NCBI RefSeq assembly: GCF_000425785.1
Contig: NZ_KE384451.1
Span: 105,873-169,872 of the forward strand
Length of the DNA stretch: 64,000 bases
From: Pseudomonas taiwanensis DSM 21245
Lineage (GTDB): Bacteria > Pseudomonadota > Gammaproteobacteria > Pseudomonadales > Pseudomonadaceae
Direction of reading: 5' to 3'
Shown here: positions 23,037-31,912 of the stretch, one piece after another
Numbering within the stretch: the first letter of the stretch is position 1
How the letters are laid out: each line of letters starts with the position of its first letter
The notes under the pieces: model-generated
What the model was told of the DNA's origin: nothing
The model's input: the letters and a program-made list of their open reading frames with translations, nothing else
The model's database searches: none
Program-made: the position numbers and the translations under genes

Positions 23037-24131
23037 ATGACGCCCCTAGAACGATATCAAGCAGATCTGAAACGTCCCGACTTCTTCCATGACGCGGCGC
23101 AGGAGACTGCTGTGCGTCACTTGCAGCGTCTATACGACGATCTGGTCGCTGCGCACAACAGCAAGCCAGGTGTATTCGGCAAGTTGTTCGGCAAGAAGGA
23201 GCAGACCCCGGTCAAGGGCCTGTACTTCTGGGGCGGTGTGGGCCGAGGCAAGACCTACCTGGTGGATACCTTCTTCGAGGCGCTGCCATTCAAAGAGAAG
23301 ATGCGTACTCACTTCCACCGCTTCATGAAGCGTGTGCACGAAGAGATGAAGACCCTCAAGGGCGAGAAGAACCCCTTGACCATCATCGCCAAGCGCTTCT
23401 CCCAGGAAGCCAAGGTCATCTGCTTCGACGAATTCTTCGTTTCCGACATCACCGATGCCATGATCCTGGGCACGCTGATGGAGGAACTGTTCAAGAATGG
23501 CGTTTCCCTGGTCGCGACCTCCAACATCGTGCCGGACGGCTTGTACAAGGACGGCCTGCAGCGGGCGCGCTTCCTGCCGGCCATCGCGATGATCAAGCAG
23601 AACACCGACGTGGTGAACGTCGACAGCGGGGTCGATTACCGCCTGCGTCACCTGGAGCAGGCCGAGCTGTACCACTACCCGCTCGATGATGCGGCGCACC
23701 AGAGCCTGCGCGCCAGCTTCAAGGCACTGACCCCTGAGTGCACCCAGGCGGTCGAGAATGACGTGCTGATGATCGAGAATCGTCCGATCAATGCCTTGCT
23801 CACCTGCGACGATGTGGCCTGGTTCGACTTCCGCGCCCTGTGCGACGGGCCTCGCAGCCAGAACGACTACATCGAGCTGGGCAAGATCTTCCACGCCGTG
23901 CTGCTGAGCAACGTGGAGCAGATGGGTGTGGCTACCGATGACATCGCCCGTCGTTTCATCAACATGGTGGACGAGTTCTACGACCGTAACGTCAAGCTGA
24001 TCATCTCGGCCGAGGTGGAGCTGAAGGACCTGTACACCGGTGGCCGCTTGAGCTTCGAATTCCAGCGTACCCTGAGCCGCCTGCTGGAGATGCAGTCGCA
24101 CGAGTTCCTGGCGCGCGCGCACAAGCCATAA
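23037..24131 (+). CDS. zapE: Cell division ATPase ZapE (AFG1-like)
   Basis: The 364-aa AAA-type protein has Walker A GGVGRGKT (residues 66-73), Walker B VICFDEFF (about 125-132) and sensor-like SLVATSNIVPDGLYKDGLQR split over one block. The family N-terminus MTPLERYQADLKRPDFFHD fits. In E. coli, ZapE joins the division ring late and destabilises FtsZ polymers; its yeast relative is Afg1. In proteobacteria it commonly lies next to rplM-rpsI, as it nearly does here. Confidence 0.93.
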   Translation: MTPLERYQADLKRPDFFHDAAQETAVRHLQRLYDDLVAAHNSKPGVFGKLFGKKEQTPVKGLYFWGGVGRGKTYLVDTFFEALPFKEKMRTHFHRFMKRVHEEMKTLKGEKNPLTIIAKRFSQEAKVICFDEFFVSDITDAMILGTLMEELFKNGVSLVATSNIVPDGLYKDGLQRARFLPAIAMIKQNTDVVNVDSGVDYRLRHLEQAELYHYPLDDAAHQSLRASFKALTPECTQAVENDVLMIENRPINALLTCDDVAWFDFRALCDGPRSQNDYIELGKIFHAVLLSNVEQMGVATDDIARRFINMVDEFYDRNVKLIISAEVELKDLYTGGRLSFEFQRTLSRLLEMQSHEFLARAHKP

Positions 24132-24142
24132 GCCTCGGAGTT

Positions 24143-24163
24143 CGGGGCCGCTTGCCGGCCCCG
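24143..24163. terminator. Hairpin between convergent zapE and the GlxA-type regulator
   Basis: CGGGGCCG-CTTGC-CGGCCCCG has perfect 8-bp arms without a T-run. It probably serves the 3' ends of both genes. Confidence 0.5.
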
Positions 24164-24169
24164 CTCATC

Positions 24170-25174
24170 TCAAGCTTCTTGCATGAACTGCTGCCGATAC
24201 TGGTTCGGGGACAGCTCAGTGTGCTGCCGGAACAGTCGGGCAAAGAAGCTGGCATCGTCGTAGCCAACCTCGTAGCTGATGGTCTTGATGCTCTTGCGCG
24301 TGCTCGACAGCAACCCCTTGGCCGTCTCGATGCGTAGCCGTTGCAGGTAGTGCAATGGTTTGTCGCCAGTCGCGCCCTGGAAGCGACGCATGAAGTTGCG
24401 AATGCTCATGCCGTGGTTACGGGCCACGTCCTCGAAGCGGAACTTGTCGGCGAAGTGTTCTTCAAGCCAGTGCTGGATCTGCAGGATGATCAGGTCCTGG
24501 TGCAGCTTCTGCCCACCAAAGCCCATGCGTCCAGGGGTGTAGTTGCGCTGCACCTCGTAGAGGATGTCGCGTGCCACGGCGCGAGCCACGTTGGCGCCGC
24601 AGAAGCGCTCGATCAGGTAGATGTACAGATCACAGGCCGAAGTGGTGCCGCCGGCACAGTACAGATTGTCGGCGTCGGTAAGGTGCTTGTCCTGGTTCAG
24701 CCTGATCTTGGGGAAGCGCTCGGCGAAGCTGTTGAAGAAGCGCCAGTAGGTAGTCGCTTCCTTGCCGTCGAGCAGCCCGGCCTCGGCCAGCCAGAAGACC
24801 CCGCTTGCCTCGGCGCACAGTACGGCGCCGCGGGCATGTTGCTCGCGTAGCCACGGCAGCACCTGAGGGTAGCGCTGCAGCAGGTTGTCGAAGTCGTCCC
24901 AGAAGGCTGGGAGGATGATCACATCGGCATCGTCCAGGCCGCCGTCGACCGGCAACTGTACGCCGCTGAAGCTGTCCACGGGCTGCCCGTCGGGACTGAC
25001 CAGGTGGATTTCGAACATGGGCTGCAAGCCCAGGCCCAGTTGCTTGCTATAGCGCAGGCTGGCCAGGTGGAAGAAATCCTTGGCCTGCATCAGGGTCGAG
25101 GCGAACACCTTGTCAATGGCCAGGATGCTGACGCGCCGCAACGACGCGGAGGGTTGGGTAAACATCATTGTCAT
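24170..25174 (-). CDS. GlxA-family transcriptional regulator (DJ-1/PfpI + AraC HTH)
   Basis: The 334-aa protein has an N-terminal DJ-1/PfpI-like domain (about residues 14-205; DADVIILPAFWDD, LCAEASGVFWLAEAGLLDG, YCAGGTTSACDLYIYLIERF). A C-terminal AraC-type double HTH follows (about 230-332; FEDVARNHGMSIRNFMRRF, then ISYEVGYDDASFFARLFRQ). GlxA-type proteins sense small nitrogenous or other metabolites, but the ligand and target genes are not visible. Three ATGs (25174, 25168, 25165) compete as the start. Confidence 0.88.
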   Translation of the reverse strand: MTMMFTQPSASLRRVSILAIDKVFASTLMQAKDFFHLASLRYSKQLGLGLQPMFEIHLVSPDGQPVDSFSGVQLPVDGGLDDADVIILPAFWDDFDNLLQRYPQVLPWLREQHARGAVLCAEASGVFWLAEAGLLDGKEATTYWRFFNSFAERFPKIRLNQDKHLTDADNLYCAGGTTSACDLYIYLIERFCGANVARAVARDILYEVQRNYTPGRMGFGGQKLHQDLIILQIQHWLEEHFADKFRFEDVARNHGMSIRNFMRRFQGATGDKPLHYLQRLRIETAKGLLSSTRKSIKTISYEVGYDDASFFARLFRQHTELSPNQYRQQFMQEA

Positions 25175-25257
25175 TGTTCTTATAGGGTAGAGTGGTCGAT
25201 CACCGGCTGGATCGTCTTATTTTTTGGCGATTGTGTCTACCCCGCAGATTCGCGCTA

Positions 25258-25332
25258 CCTGCTTCGCGGGTAAACCCACGCCCACGAGGGCTGCGCGTAG
25301 CCCTACGGGAGCGGGCTCACCCGCGAAGCAGG
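25258..25332. repeat. REPIN between the GlxA-type gene and tas
   Basis: CCTGCTTCGCGGGTAAACCC at the left faces GGGCTCACCCGCGAAGCAGG at the right, with an inner GGGCTGCGCGTAGCCC hairpin. It is of the same class as 5351-5406. It lies after the tas 3' end and upstream of the GlxA-type gene. Confidence 0.85.
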
Positions 25333-25347
25333 CAATTGTGGTTCGGG

Positions 25348-26388
25348 TCAAGGCGCCGGATTGGGCTGCTGCTGATGAATCGCCTCGATCCCCGCCAGCA
25401 GCTCATCGCTGAGGTTCAGTGCCAGGCTATTGAGGTTGCTCTTGAGCTGATCCAGGTCGGTCGCTCCGATGATATTGCTGGTCACGAACGGTTGCCGAGT
25501 CACGAACGCCAAGGCCATTTGCGCCGGGTCCAGGCCATGATCGCGGGCCAGTTGCACGTAGCGGCTGCAGGCTGCGACTGTCTGTGGGTTGGAGTAGCGG
25601 GCGAAGCGGCTGAACAGGGTCAAGCGTGCCTTTGCAGGGCAGGCGCCATTCTCGTATTTGCCCGAGAGCATGCCGAACGCCAGTGGCGAGTAGGCCAGCA
25701 GGCCGCATTGTTCGCGAATCGCCACTTCCGCCAGGCCCACCTCGAAGCTGCGGTTGAGCAGGTTGTACGGGTTCTGGATCGACACCGCGCGCGGCCAGCC
25801 ACGGGCCTCGGCCAGTTGCAGGAACTTCATGGTGCCCCACGGCGTTTCGTTGGACAGACCTACATGGCGGATCTTGCCGGCGCGAACCTGCTCATCGAGC
25901 ACTTCGAGGGTTTCCTCCAGCGGGGTGAAGTGGTCCTGCGGCAGGTGTTGGTAGCCCAGTTTGCCGAAGAAGTTGGTGCTGCGTTCGGGCCAGTGCAGTT
26001 GGTACAGGTCGATGCGGTCGGTCTGCAGGCGCTTGAGGCTTTCGTCCAGCGCCGCGACGATGTGCTGGCGGTTGTGCTTGAGCTGGCCGTCGCGGATATG
26101 GCTGATACCGTTGCCAGGGCCCGCGACCTTGCTGGCGAGGATCCAGTCGTCACGATCACCGTGCTCGCTGAACCACTTTCCGATGATCCGCTCGGTGGCG
26201 GCATAGGTCTCGGGGCGGGGTGGCACCGGGTACATTTCGGCGGTGTCGATGAAGTTGATCCCGGCCTGCTTGGCCAGGGCGATCTGTTCGAAGGCCTCTT
26301 CCTGGGTGTTCTGCTCGCCCCAGGTCATGGTGCCCAGGCACAGGGCGCTGACGTGGAGGTCGGTACGGCCGAGCTTGCGGTATTCCAT
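25348..26388 (-). CDS. tas: Aldo/keto reductase, Tas type
   Basis: The 346-aa product equals E. coli Tas in length. Catalytic residues of the AKR fold are visible: Asp48 and Tyr53 in DTAEMYP, Lys87 in ASKVAGPG, and His132 in YQLHWPER. NADPH-site elements include LAYSPLAFGMLSGKY and SNIIGATDLDQL. Tas was named for suppressing a tyrosine requirement; the natural substrate is unknown. AAGGAGAG lies before the ATG at 26388. The open frame upstream of this start lacks homology. Confidence 0.88.
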   Translation of the reverse strand: MEYRKLGRTDLHVSALCLGTMTWGEQNTQEEAFEQIALAKQAGINFIDTAEMYPVPPRPETYAATERIIGKWFSEHGDRDDWILASKVAGPGNGISHIRDGQLKHNRQHIVAALDESLKRLQTDRIDLYQLHWPERSTNFFGKLGYQHLPQDHFTPLEETLEVLDEQVRAGKIRHVGLSNETPWGTMKFLQLAEARGWPRAVSIQNPYNLLNRSFEVGLAEVAIREQCGLLAYSPLAFGMLSGKYENGACPAKARLTLFSRFARYSNPQTVAACSRYVQLARDHGLDPAQMALAFVTRQPFVTSNIIGATDLDQLKSNLNSLALNLSDELLAGIEAIHQQQPNPAP

Positions 26389-26573
26389 CGGAAAGACTCT
26401 CCTTGGCAAAGATGCCCATAAAAGCAGGTTGAATTTTCTGGCGCAATCTGGATAATTCGGCCCCTCTCCGTGTGGCGGAAGTGATGCACCACCATGCAGG
26501 AAGAACCCCGTCGAACATTGGCGTGCCCGACCCGAGCCCCCAAAAGCGTCAGCGTTCGGCTGCGCGCTTGCCC

Positions 26574-26602
26574 TTGGCAAGTTGTGCACTATCCAGTAAG
26601 AT
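26574..26602 (+). promoter_or_regulatory. Sigma-70 promoter of rplM-rpsI
   Basis: TTGGCA (26574-26579), a 17-bp spacer and TAAGAT (26597-26602) predict a start near 26609 and a leader of about 37 nt before rplM. The location and spacing fit a strong ribosomal-protein promoter. Confidence 0.6.
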
Positions 26603-26645
26603 TCGCCGTCTATTTTTCGCTGGGCGGCCTCTGAGGCTTTAGAGA

Positions 26646-27074
26646 ATGAAAACTTTTACTGCTAAACCGGAAACAGTAAAGCGCGAGTGGTTCGTAGTCG
26701 ACGCCGCTGGCCAGACCCTGGGTCGTCTGGCTACCGAAATCGCTAGCCGTCTGCGTGGCAAGCACAAACCAGAATACACCCCTCACGTTGACACCGGCGA
26801 CTACATCGTCGTTATCAACGCCGAGCAGGTTCGTGTGACTGGTGCCAAGTCTTCCGACAAAATGTACTACTCCCACTCCGGTTTCCCAGGCGGCATCAAG
26901 GAAATCAGCTTCGAGAAGCTGATCGACAAAGCCCCTGAGCGTGTTATCGAAACCGCGGTCAAAGGCATGCTGCCTAAGAACCCGCTGGGTCGCGACATGT
27001 ACCGCAAGCTGAAAGTGTACGCGGGTGCAACTCACCCACACACTGCTCAGCAGCCTCAAGAACTGAAGATCTAA
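26646..27074 (+). CDS. rplM: 50S ribosomal protein L13
   Basis: The 142-aa product has exactly the usual L13 length. Family motifs are MKTFTAKPETVKREWFVVDA at the start, GQTLGRLATEIASRLRGKHK-type residues, and GMLPKNPLGRDMYRKLKVY near the end. L13 binds 23S rRNA early in 50S assembly. rpsI starts 15 bp downstream in the usual L13-S9 operon, and both use the strongly biased codons typical of ribosomal genes. Confidence 0.98.
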   Translation: MKTFTAKPETVKREWFVVDAAGQTLGRLATEIASRLRGKHKPEYTPHVDTGDYIVVINAEQVRVTGAKSSDKMYYSHSGFPGGIKEISFEKLIDKAPERVIETAVKGMLPKNPLGRDMYRKLKVYAGATHPHTAQQPQELKI

Positions 27075-27089
27075 CGGGAAAAGTTCATT

Positions 27090-27482
27090 ATGTCGGCGAC
27101 TCAAAATTACGGCACTGGCCGTCGCAAGACCGCAACCGCTCGCGTTTTCCTGCGTCCGGGCACTGGCAACATCTCCATCAACAACCGTTCTCTGGACGTG
27201 TTCTTCGGTCGCGAAACCGCTCGCATGGTTGTTCGCCAGCCGCTGGAGCTGACCGAGACCGTTGAGAAGTTCGACATCTATGTCACCGTTTCCGGTGGTG
27301 GTGTCAGCGGTCAAGCCGGTGCGATCCGTCACGGTATCACCCGCGCTCTGATGGAATACGACGAAACCCTGCGTGGCGCTCTGCGTCGTGCTGGCTACGT
27401 CACCCGCGACGCTCGTGAAGTTGAGCGTAAGAAAGTGGGTCTGCGTAAAGCGCGTAAGCGTCCTCAGTACTCCAAGCGTTAA
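27090..27482 (+). CDS. rpsI: 30S ribosomal protein S9
   Basis: The 130-aa S9 has the NYGTGRRKTATARVFL opening, GQAGAIRHGITRALMEYD in the middle and the basic tail RKARKRPQYSKR. That tail reaches the P-site tRNA in the ribosome. It is co-transcribed with rplM and followed by a strong terminator. Confidence 0.98.
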   Translation: MSATQNYGTGRRKTATARVFLRPGTGNISINNRSLDVFFGRETARMVVRQPLELTETVEKFDIYVTVSGGGVSGQAGAIRHGITRALMEYDETLRGALRRAGYVTRDAREVERKKVGLRKARKRPQYSKR

Positions 27483-27502
27483 TACCGCTTCGGCAGTCAA
27501 AG

Positions 27503-27534
27503 AAGCCCGGTTCCTTTGGAACCGGGCTTTTTTT
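27503..27534 (+). terminator. Rho-independent terminator of rplM-rpsI
   Basis: AAGCCCGGTTCC and GGAACCGGGCTT form a 12-bp perfect stem with a TTT loop, running into a T-run. Confidence 0.95.
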
Positions 27535-27745
27535 ATGTCTTGAACTAACCTGTCAGCATGTCGGTGACAACTGGCCGCATAGACGCAGATCAAGCAAAGC
27601 GAGGGTTGTAGCCCGTTGCAGGGGTAATCACCTTGTCAGTGTGTGGTTTTGTTTCTTACCATGGCGGCCAATTTTTAGTGCCACAGACATTACCTAAGTA
27701 CAGGCCTGATTCAACAGGCCAAGCAAGCTGATGGGAGAGGACTGA

Positions 27746-28339
27746 ATGAGCAATGACGGCGTCAACGCAGGCCGGCGCCGCTTCCTCGTAGCCGCGACAT
27801 CCGTGGTCGGGGCGGCGGGGGCAGTGGGGGCTGCGGTACCGTTCGTAGGGTCATGGTTTCCCAGTGCCAAGGCGAAGGCCGCAGGTGCACCGGTGAAGGT
27901 CAACATCGCCAAGGTCGAACCCGGGCAGCAGATGGTGGCCGAGTGGCGCGGCCAGCCTGTATTTATCGTCAGGCGAACGGAAGAGATCCTCGGGAATCTC
28001 AAGAAGATCGCCGGTGAGCTGTCCGACCCTGAATCGAAGGCATCGGTGCAGCCGGCCTATGTCGATCCCCAGGTGCGTTCGATCAAGCCGGAGATCCTCA
28101 TTCTCGTCGGTCTGTGCACCCACCTTGGGTGTTCCCCGACGTTCCGTCCGGAAGTGGCGCCGGCCGACCTTGGTCCTAAATGGGTGGGTGGCTACTTCTG
28201 CCCTTGCCATGGCTCCCACTACGATCTGGCCGGGCGGGTTTACAAGGCCCAGCCTGCACCTCTCAACCTGCCAGTGCCGCCTCACTCTTACGAGTCGGAC
28301 GACATCATTGTCATCGGCGTCGATCAGGAGAACGCATGA
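27746..28339 (+). CDS. petA: Ubiquinol-cytochrome c reductase Rieske iron-sulfur subunit
   Basis: The 197-aa protein has a Tat-type N-terminus (GRRRFLV, residues 10-16) with a single membrane helix, and a C-terminal Rieske domain. The 2Fe-2S ligands are Cys124-His126 (CTHLGC) and Cys152-His155 (CPCHGSHYD), with disulfide Cys129-Cys154. It passes electrons from ubiquinol to cytochrome c1 in the bc1 complex. The stop overlaps the petB start region. Confidence 0.97.
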   Translation: MSNDGVNAGRRRFLVAATSVVGAAGAVGAAVPFVGSWFPSAKAKAAGAPVKVNIAKVEPGQQMVAEWRGQPVFIVRRTEEILGNLKKIAGELSDPESKASVQPAYVDPQVRSIKPEILILVGLCTHLGCSPTFRPEVAPADLGPKWVGGYFCPCHGSHYDLAGRVYKAQPAPLNLPVPPHSYESDDIIVIGVDQENA

Positions 28340-29550
28340 TGAGCAAGTTCATGGACTGGATTGATGCTCGCTTCCCCGCTACCAAGATGTGGGAAGACCA
28401 CCTGAGCAAGTATTACGCGCCCAAGAACTTCAACTTCCTGTACTTCTTCGGCTCCCTGGCCCTGTTGGTATTGGTCAACCAGATCGTCACGGGTGTGTGG
28501 CTGACCATGAGCTTCACGCCGTCGGCGGAAGAGGCCTTTGCCTCGGTCGAATACATCATGCGTGACGTGGAATACGGCTGGATCCTGCGTTACCTGCACT
28601 CCACGGGGGCGTCGGCATTCTTCATCGTGGTCTACCTGCACATGTTCCGCGGATTGCTCTACGGCTCCTACCAGAAGCCCCGTGAGCTGGTGTGGTTGTT
28701 CGGCATGCTGATCTACCTGGCGCTGATGGCCGAGGCCTTCATGGGCTATCTGCTGCCTTGGGGGCAAATGTCCTATTGGGGCGCCCAGGTGATCATTTCG
28801 CTGTTCGGTGCCATTCCGGTGATCGGCGATGACCTCACTCAGTGGATTCGTGGTGACTACCTGATCTCCGGCATCACCTTGAACCGCTTCTTCGCCCTGC
28901 ATGTCGTGGCCTTGCCGATCGTCATCCTGGGCCTGGTCGTGCTGCACATCCTCGCGTTGCACGAAGTAGGTTCGAACAACCCCGATGGCGTCGATATCAA
29001 GAAGAAGAAGGACGAAAACGGCATACCGCTGGACGGCATTCCGTTCCACCCGTACTACACCGTCAAGGATATCGTCGGCGTGGTGGTCTTCCTCTTCGTA
29101 TTCTGTGCCGTGGTGTTCTTCTTCCCGGAAATGGGTGGCTATTTCCTGGAAAAACCGAACTTCGAGCAGGCAAATGCCTTCAAGACGCCAGAGCATATCG
29201 CCCCGGTGTGGTACTTCACGCCGTTCTACGCAATCCTTCGGGCGGTTCCTGACAAGCTGTTCGGGGTGATCGCCATGGGGGCGGCCATTGCCGTGCTGTT
29301 CGTGTTGCCCTGGCTTGACCGCAGTCCTGTGCGCTCGATGCGCTACAAAGGCTGGTTGAGCAAGATCTTCCTGCTGGTGTTCTGCGTGGCCTTCGTGATC
29401 CTCGGTGTGCTGGGCGTTCTGGCGCCGACACCAGGGCGCACCTTGCTGTCGCAGGTGTGCACGGTGTTGTACTTCGCCTACTTCCTGCTGATGCCGTTCT
29501 ACACAAGGCTTGAGAAGACCAAACCGGTTCCGGAAAGGGTGACTGGCTGA
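28339..29550 (+). CDS. petB: Cytochrome b subunit of the bc1 complex
   Basis: The 403-aa multi-spanning membrane protein carries both b hemes and the Qo/Qi sites. Visible are RYLHSTGASAFFIVVYLHM with helix-B histidines, FMGYLLPWGQMSYWGAQV, LNRFFALHVVALP with helix-D histidines, and a Qo-site PEWY-like segment that reads PVWYFTPFYAILR. I start at the ATG at 28339; one at 28336 is equally in frame, and AGGAG spacing favours 28339. petC overlaps the stop by one base. Confidence 0.96.
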   Translation: MSKFMDWIDARFPATKMWEDHLSKYYAPKNFNFLYFFGSLALLVLVNQIVTGVWLTMSFTPSAEEAFASVEYIMRDVEYGWILRYLHSTGASAFFIVVYLHMFRGLLYGSYQKPRELVWLFGMLIYLALMAEAFMGYLLPWGQMSYWGAQVIISLFGAIPVIGDDLTQWIRGDYLISGITLNRFFALHVVALPIVILGLVVLHILALHEVGSNNPDGVDIKKKKDENGIPLDGIPFHPYYTVKDIVGVVVFLFVFCAVVFFFPEMGGYFLEKPNFEQANAFKTPEHIAPVWYFTPFYAILRAVPDKLFGVIAMGAAIAVLFVLPWLDRSPVRSMRYKGWLSKIFLLVFCVAFVILGVLGVLAPTPGRTLLSQVCTVLYFAYFLLMPFYTRLEKTKPVPERVTG

Positions 29551-30329
29551 TGAAAAAGTTGATTGCAGTATTTTTGCTGGCAGTGATGCCTGCCTTTTCC
29601 TACGCTGCCGAAACTGGCCTGACGTTGGACAAGGTCGATATCGACCTCGCCGACAAAGCGGCCATGCAGGATGGTGCTCGTACCTTCGCCAACTATTGCA
29701 TGGGCTGTCACAGTGCGAAGTTCCAACGCTATGAGCGTGTGGCCGATGACTTGGGCATTCCACACGAGCTGATGCTCGAGAAACTGGTGTTCACCGGTGC
29801 CAAGATTGGCGACCACATGAAGATCGGCATGCAGCCCAGTGATGCCAAGACCTGGTTCGGCGCGGCGCCACCTGACCTGACGCTGGTTGCCCGGGTGCGC
29901 GGTACCGACTGGTTGTACACCTACCTGCGCAGCTTCTATGAAGACAAGTCGCGTCCTTATGGTGTCAACAACAAGGTGTTCCCGAACGTCGGCATGCCCA
30001 ACGTGCTGGTGGGACTGCAGGGTAACCAGGTCATCGGCTGCAAGCAGGTGCAGACCGTGGTCGACGGCAAGAAGCAATTCGACCCATTGACAGGTAGTCC
30101 GCTGACCCATGAGGCTTGTGACCAGCTGACCATTACGCCGAATTCCGGTACCCTGACCACCGAGCAGTTCGACGAGAAGGTCAAGAACCTGGTGACCTTC
30201 CTGGCCTATTCGGCCAACCCGGTCAAACTGGAAAGCCAGCGTATCGGTACTTATGTGTTGCTGTACCTGGCTTTCTTCTTCGTATTCGCCTATTTGCTCA
30301 AGCGCGAATACTGGAAGGACGTGCACTGA
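29550..30329 (+). CDS. petC: Cytochrome c1 of the bc1 complex
   Basis: The 259-aa protein has a signal peptide (MKKLIAVFLLAVMPAFSYAA), a c-heme site CMGCH (Cys50, Cys53, His54), a PPDLTLVAR block, and a C-terminal membrane anchor (about residues 232-250). It accepts electrons from the Rieske protein in the periplasm and passes them to soluble c-type cytochromes. It is the last gene of petABC. A large hairpin follows before sspA. Confidence 0.96.
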   Translation: MKKLIAVFLLAVMPAFSYAAETGLTLDKVDIDLADKAAMQDGARTFANYCMGCHSAKFQRYERVADDLGIPHELMLEKLVFTGAKIGDHMKIGMQPSDAKTWFGAAPPDLTLVARVRGTDWLYTYLRSFYEDKSRPYGVNNKVFPNVGMPNVLVGLQGNQVIGCKQVQTVVDGKKQFDPLTGSPLTHEACDQLTITPNSGTLTTEQFDEKVKNLVTFLAYSANPVKLESQRIGTYVLLYLAFFFVFAYLLKREYWKDVH

Positions 30330-30353
30330 TCACGCAGTAGTTTCTGGTAGTTG

Positions 30354-30405
30354 AACGCGCCCTGGGCGCTCCACCGCTGACGCGGAGGGGCCTCCAGGGC
30401 GCGTT
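30354..30405 (+). terminator. Long nested hairpin between petC and sspA
   Basis: Perfect 12-bp arms, AACGCGCCCTGG and CCAGGGCGCGTT, enclose 28 nt that can itself form a CCGC-TGAC-GCGG stem. Only three T follow. It probably ends petABC or protects its mRNA; sspA starts 44 bp later. Confidence 0.65.
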
Positions 30406-30449
30406 TGCATTTGCAGTTTCTTAAGCATCCCCATGCGAGGAGGCGCTAC

Positions 30450-31073
30450 ATGGGCGCAACCAACAGGTTAGCCTGCTATTCCGACCCCGCTGATCACTAT
30501 TCCCATCGCGTGCGCCTGGTGCTCGCGGAGAAAGGCGTCAGCGTGCAGATCATCGATGTGGATCGCGGTCGTCTGCCACCCAAGCTGGTTGAAGTGAACC
30601 CCTATGGGAGCGTGCCGACCCTGGTCGACCGTGACCTGGCGTTGTATGAATCGACCGTGGTGATGGAGTACCTTGAGGAGCGGTACCCGCATCCGCCACT
30701 GATGCCGGTATACCCGGTGGCACGTGGCAACAGCCGTCTGCTGATACATCGTATCCAGCGCGACTGGTGTGCGCTGGCCGATACCATCCTCGATGCGCGC
30801 AGCGCCGATGCCGCGCGTACAGAGGCGCGCAAGGCGTTGCGCGAGAGCTTGACCGGCGTGTCGCCGCTGTTTGCCGAGTTCGCTTGCTTCATGAGCGAGG
30901 AGCAAAGCCTGGTCGACTGTTGTCTACTGCCCATACTCTGGCGTTTGCCGGTATTGGGTATCGAATTGCCGCGGCAGGCCAAGCCGCTGCTGGATTACAT
31001 GGAGCGACAGTTTGCCCGTGAGCCATTCCTGGCAAGCCTGTCCTCCGTTGAACGTGAAATGCGCAAGCTTTAA
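30450..31073 (+). CDS. sspA: Stringent starvation protein A
   Basis: The 207-aa GST-fold protein binds RNA polymerase in stress. Visible are LACYSDPADHYSHRVRLVLAE-type N-terminal residues, EVNPYGSVPTLVDRDLALYE with the SspA surface motif, and a C-terminal helical domain. I start at ATG 30450 with GAGGAG upstream, since the 15 codons before it lack homology. sspB follows after 10 bp. The petABC-sspA-sspB order is common in gammaproteobacteria. Confidence 0.95.
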   Translation: MGATNRLACYSDPADHYSHRVRLVLAEKGVSVQIIDVDRGRLPPKLVEVNPYGSVPTLVDRDLALYESTVVMEYLEERYPHPPLMPVYPVARGNSRLLIHRIQRDWCALADTILDARSADAARTEARKALRESLTGVSPLFAEFACFMSEEQSLVDCCLLPILWRLPVLGIELPRQAKPLLDYMERQFAREPFLASLSSVEREMRKL

Positions 31074-31083
31074 GGAGCCGTTG

Positions 31084-31518
31084 ATGAACTCCAGTCGCCC
31101 CTATCTGGTTCGAGCGCTGTACGAGTGGATCGTCGACAACGATTGCACCCCTCATATGCTGGTCAATGCCGAATATCCGGCGGTCCAGGTGCCGCAAGGC
31201 TTCGCCAGTGACGGTCAGATCGTCCTGAATATTTCCCCCAGCGCGGTACGCAGCCTGCACATGGACAACGAAGCGGTGAGCTTCGAAGGCCGGTTCGGCG
31301 GTGTGGCGCATTCGCTGTTCGTGCCAGTTGGCGCGATCCTCGGTATCTATGCCCGCGAAAACGGCCAGGGTATGGTCTTCGAGCTGGAGCCTCCACTGAT
31401 GGATGGCGACGACGACATCGAAGATGAAGGTGTCGAGCCGGATGACGATGGCCCGCCTGAGGGAGGTGGCCAGCCGCCGCGTCCGAGTGGGCGGCCAAGC
31501 CTGAAGGTGGTCAAGTAA
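31084..31518 (+). CDS. sspB: ClpXP protease specificity factor SspB
   Basis: The 144-aa adaptor delivers ssrA-tagged and other substrates to ClpXP. The folded domain covers about residues 4-105 (RPYLVRALYEWIVDNDCTPH and YARENGQGMVFE). An acidic, Gly/Pro-rich linker of about 35 residues leads to the C-terminal ClpX-binding peptide (RPSLKVVK). AAGGAG precedes the ATG at 31084. A strong terminator follows. Confidence 0.95.
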   Translation: MNSSRPYLVRALYEWIVDNDCTPHMLVNAEYPAVQVPQGFASDGQIVLNISPSAVRSLHMDNEAVSFEGRFGGVAHSLFVPVGAILGIYARENGQGMVFELEPPLMDGDDDIEDEGVEPDDDGPPEGGGQPPRPSGRPSLKVVK

Positions 31519-31520
31519 AC

Positions 31521-31553
31521 AAAAAAGGCGATCCATGCGGGATCGCCTTTTTT
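31521..31553. terminator. Bidirectional terminator between sspB and the small lipoprotein gene
   Basis: AAAAAAGGCGATCC and GGATCGCCTTTTTT form a perfect 14-bp arm pair with a 5-nt loop. It has T-runs in both directions for the convergent genes. Confidence 0.95.
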
Positions 31554-31571
31554 ATGGCTGCGGGCCAGGAC

Positions 31572-31790
31572 TTACAGGTCGCTGATGCTGCGCACCTGGT
31601 CCTTGTTGACGCGGGTGCGTTTGCCGTCGAGCTGCTGGAATTCGTAGAAGCCAGCGTCCTGGTCGAACTGCGGCTCATCGACGGTCTGGAACTCGCGGCC
31701 GTCGTTGAGGGTGATCAGGCTTGGAGTGGAGCAGCCGGCCAGGGTGGCGAAGGCGCCGATCAGCAGGGCGGGCAGCAGAAGCTTTTTCAT
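31572..31790 (-). CDS. Small YgdI/YgdR-type lipoprotein (DUF903)
   Basis: The 72-aa product has a lipoprotein signal with lipobox LAGC (Cys20). It is followed by a DUF903 SH3-like domain (LITLNDGREFQTVDEPQF, then YEFQQLDGKRTRVNKDQV). Proteins of this family are small outer- or inner-membrane lipoproteins without a firmly known role. It is separated from the dolP-like gene upstream by 122 bp. Confidence 0.9.
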   Translation of the reverse strand: MKKLLLPALLIGAFATLAGCSTPSLITLNDGREFQTVDEPQFDQDAGFYEFQQLDGKRTRVNKDQVRSISDL

Positions 31791-31912
31791 GCGGTGTTTC
31801 CTGGGTTTCTGTAGGGGTGGTGCGGAGGGAGGCCCATGCCGGCTCCGTACAGGTCGTTTCCACCTGCAGGAGCCGGTCGCCGGCGATCATTCCGGTGCGG
31901 GCAATCAAGGAA

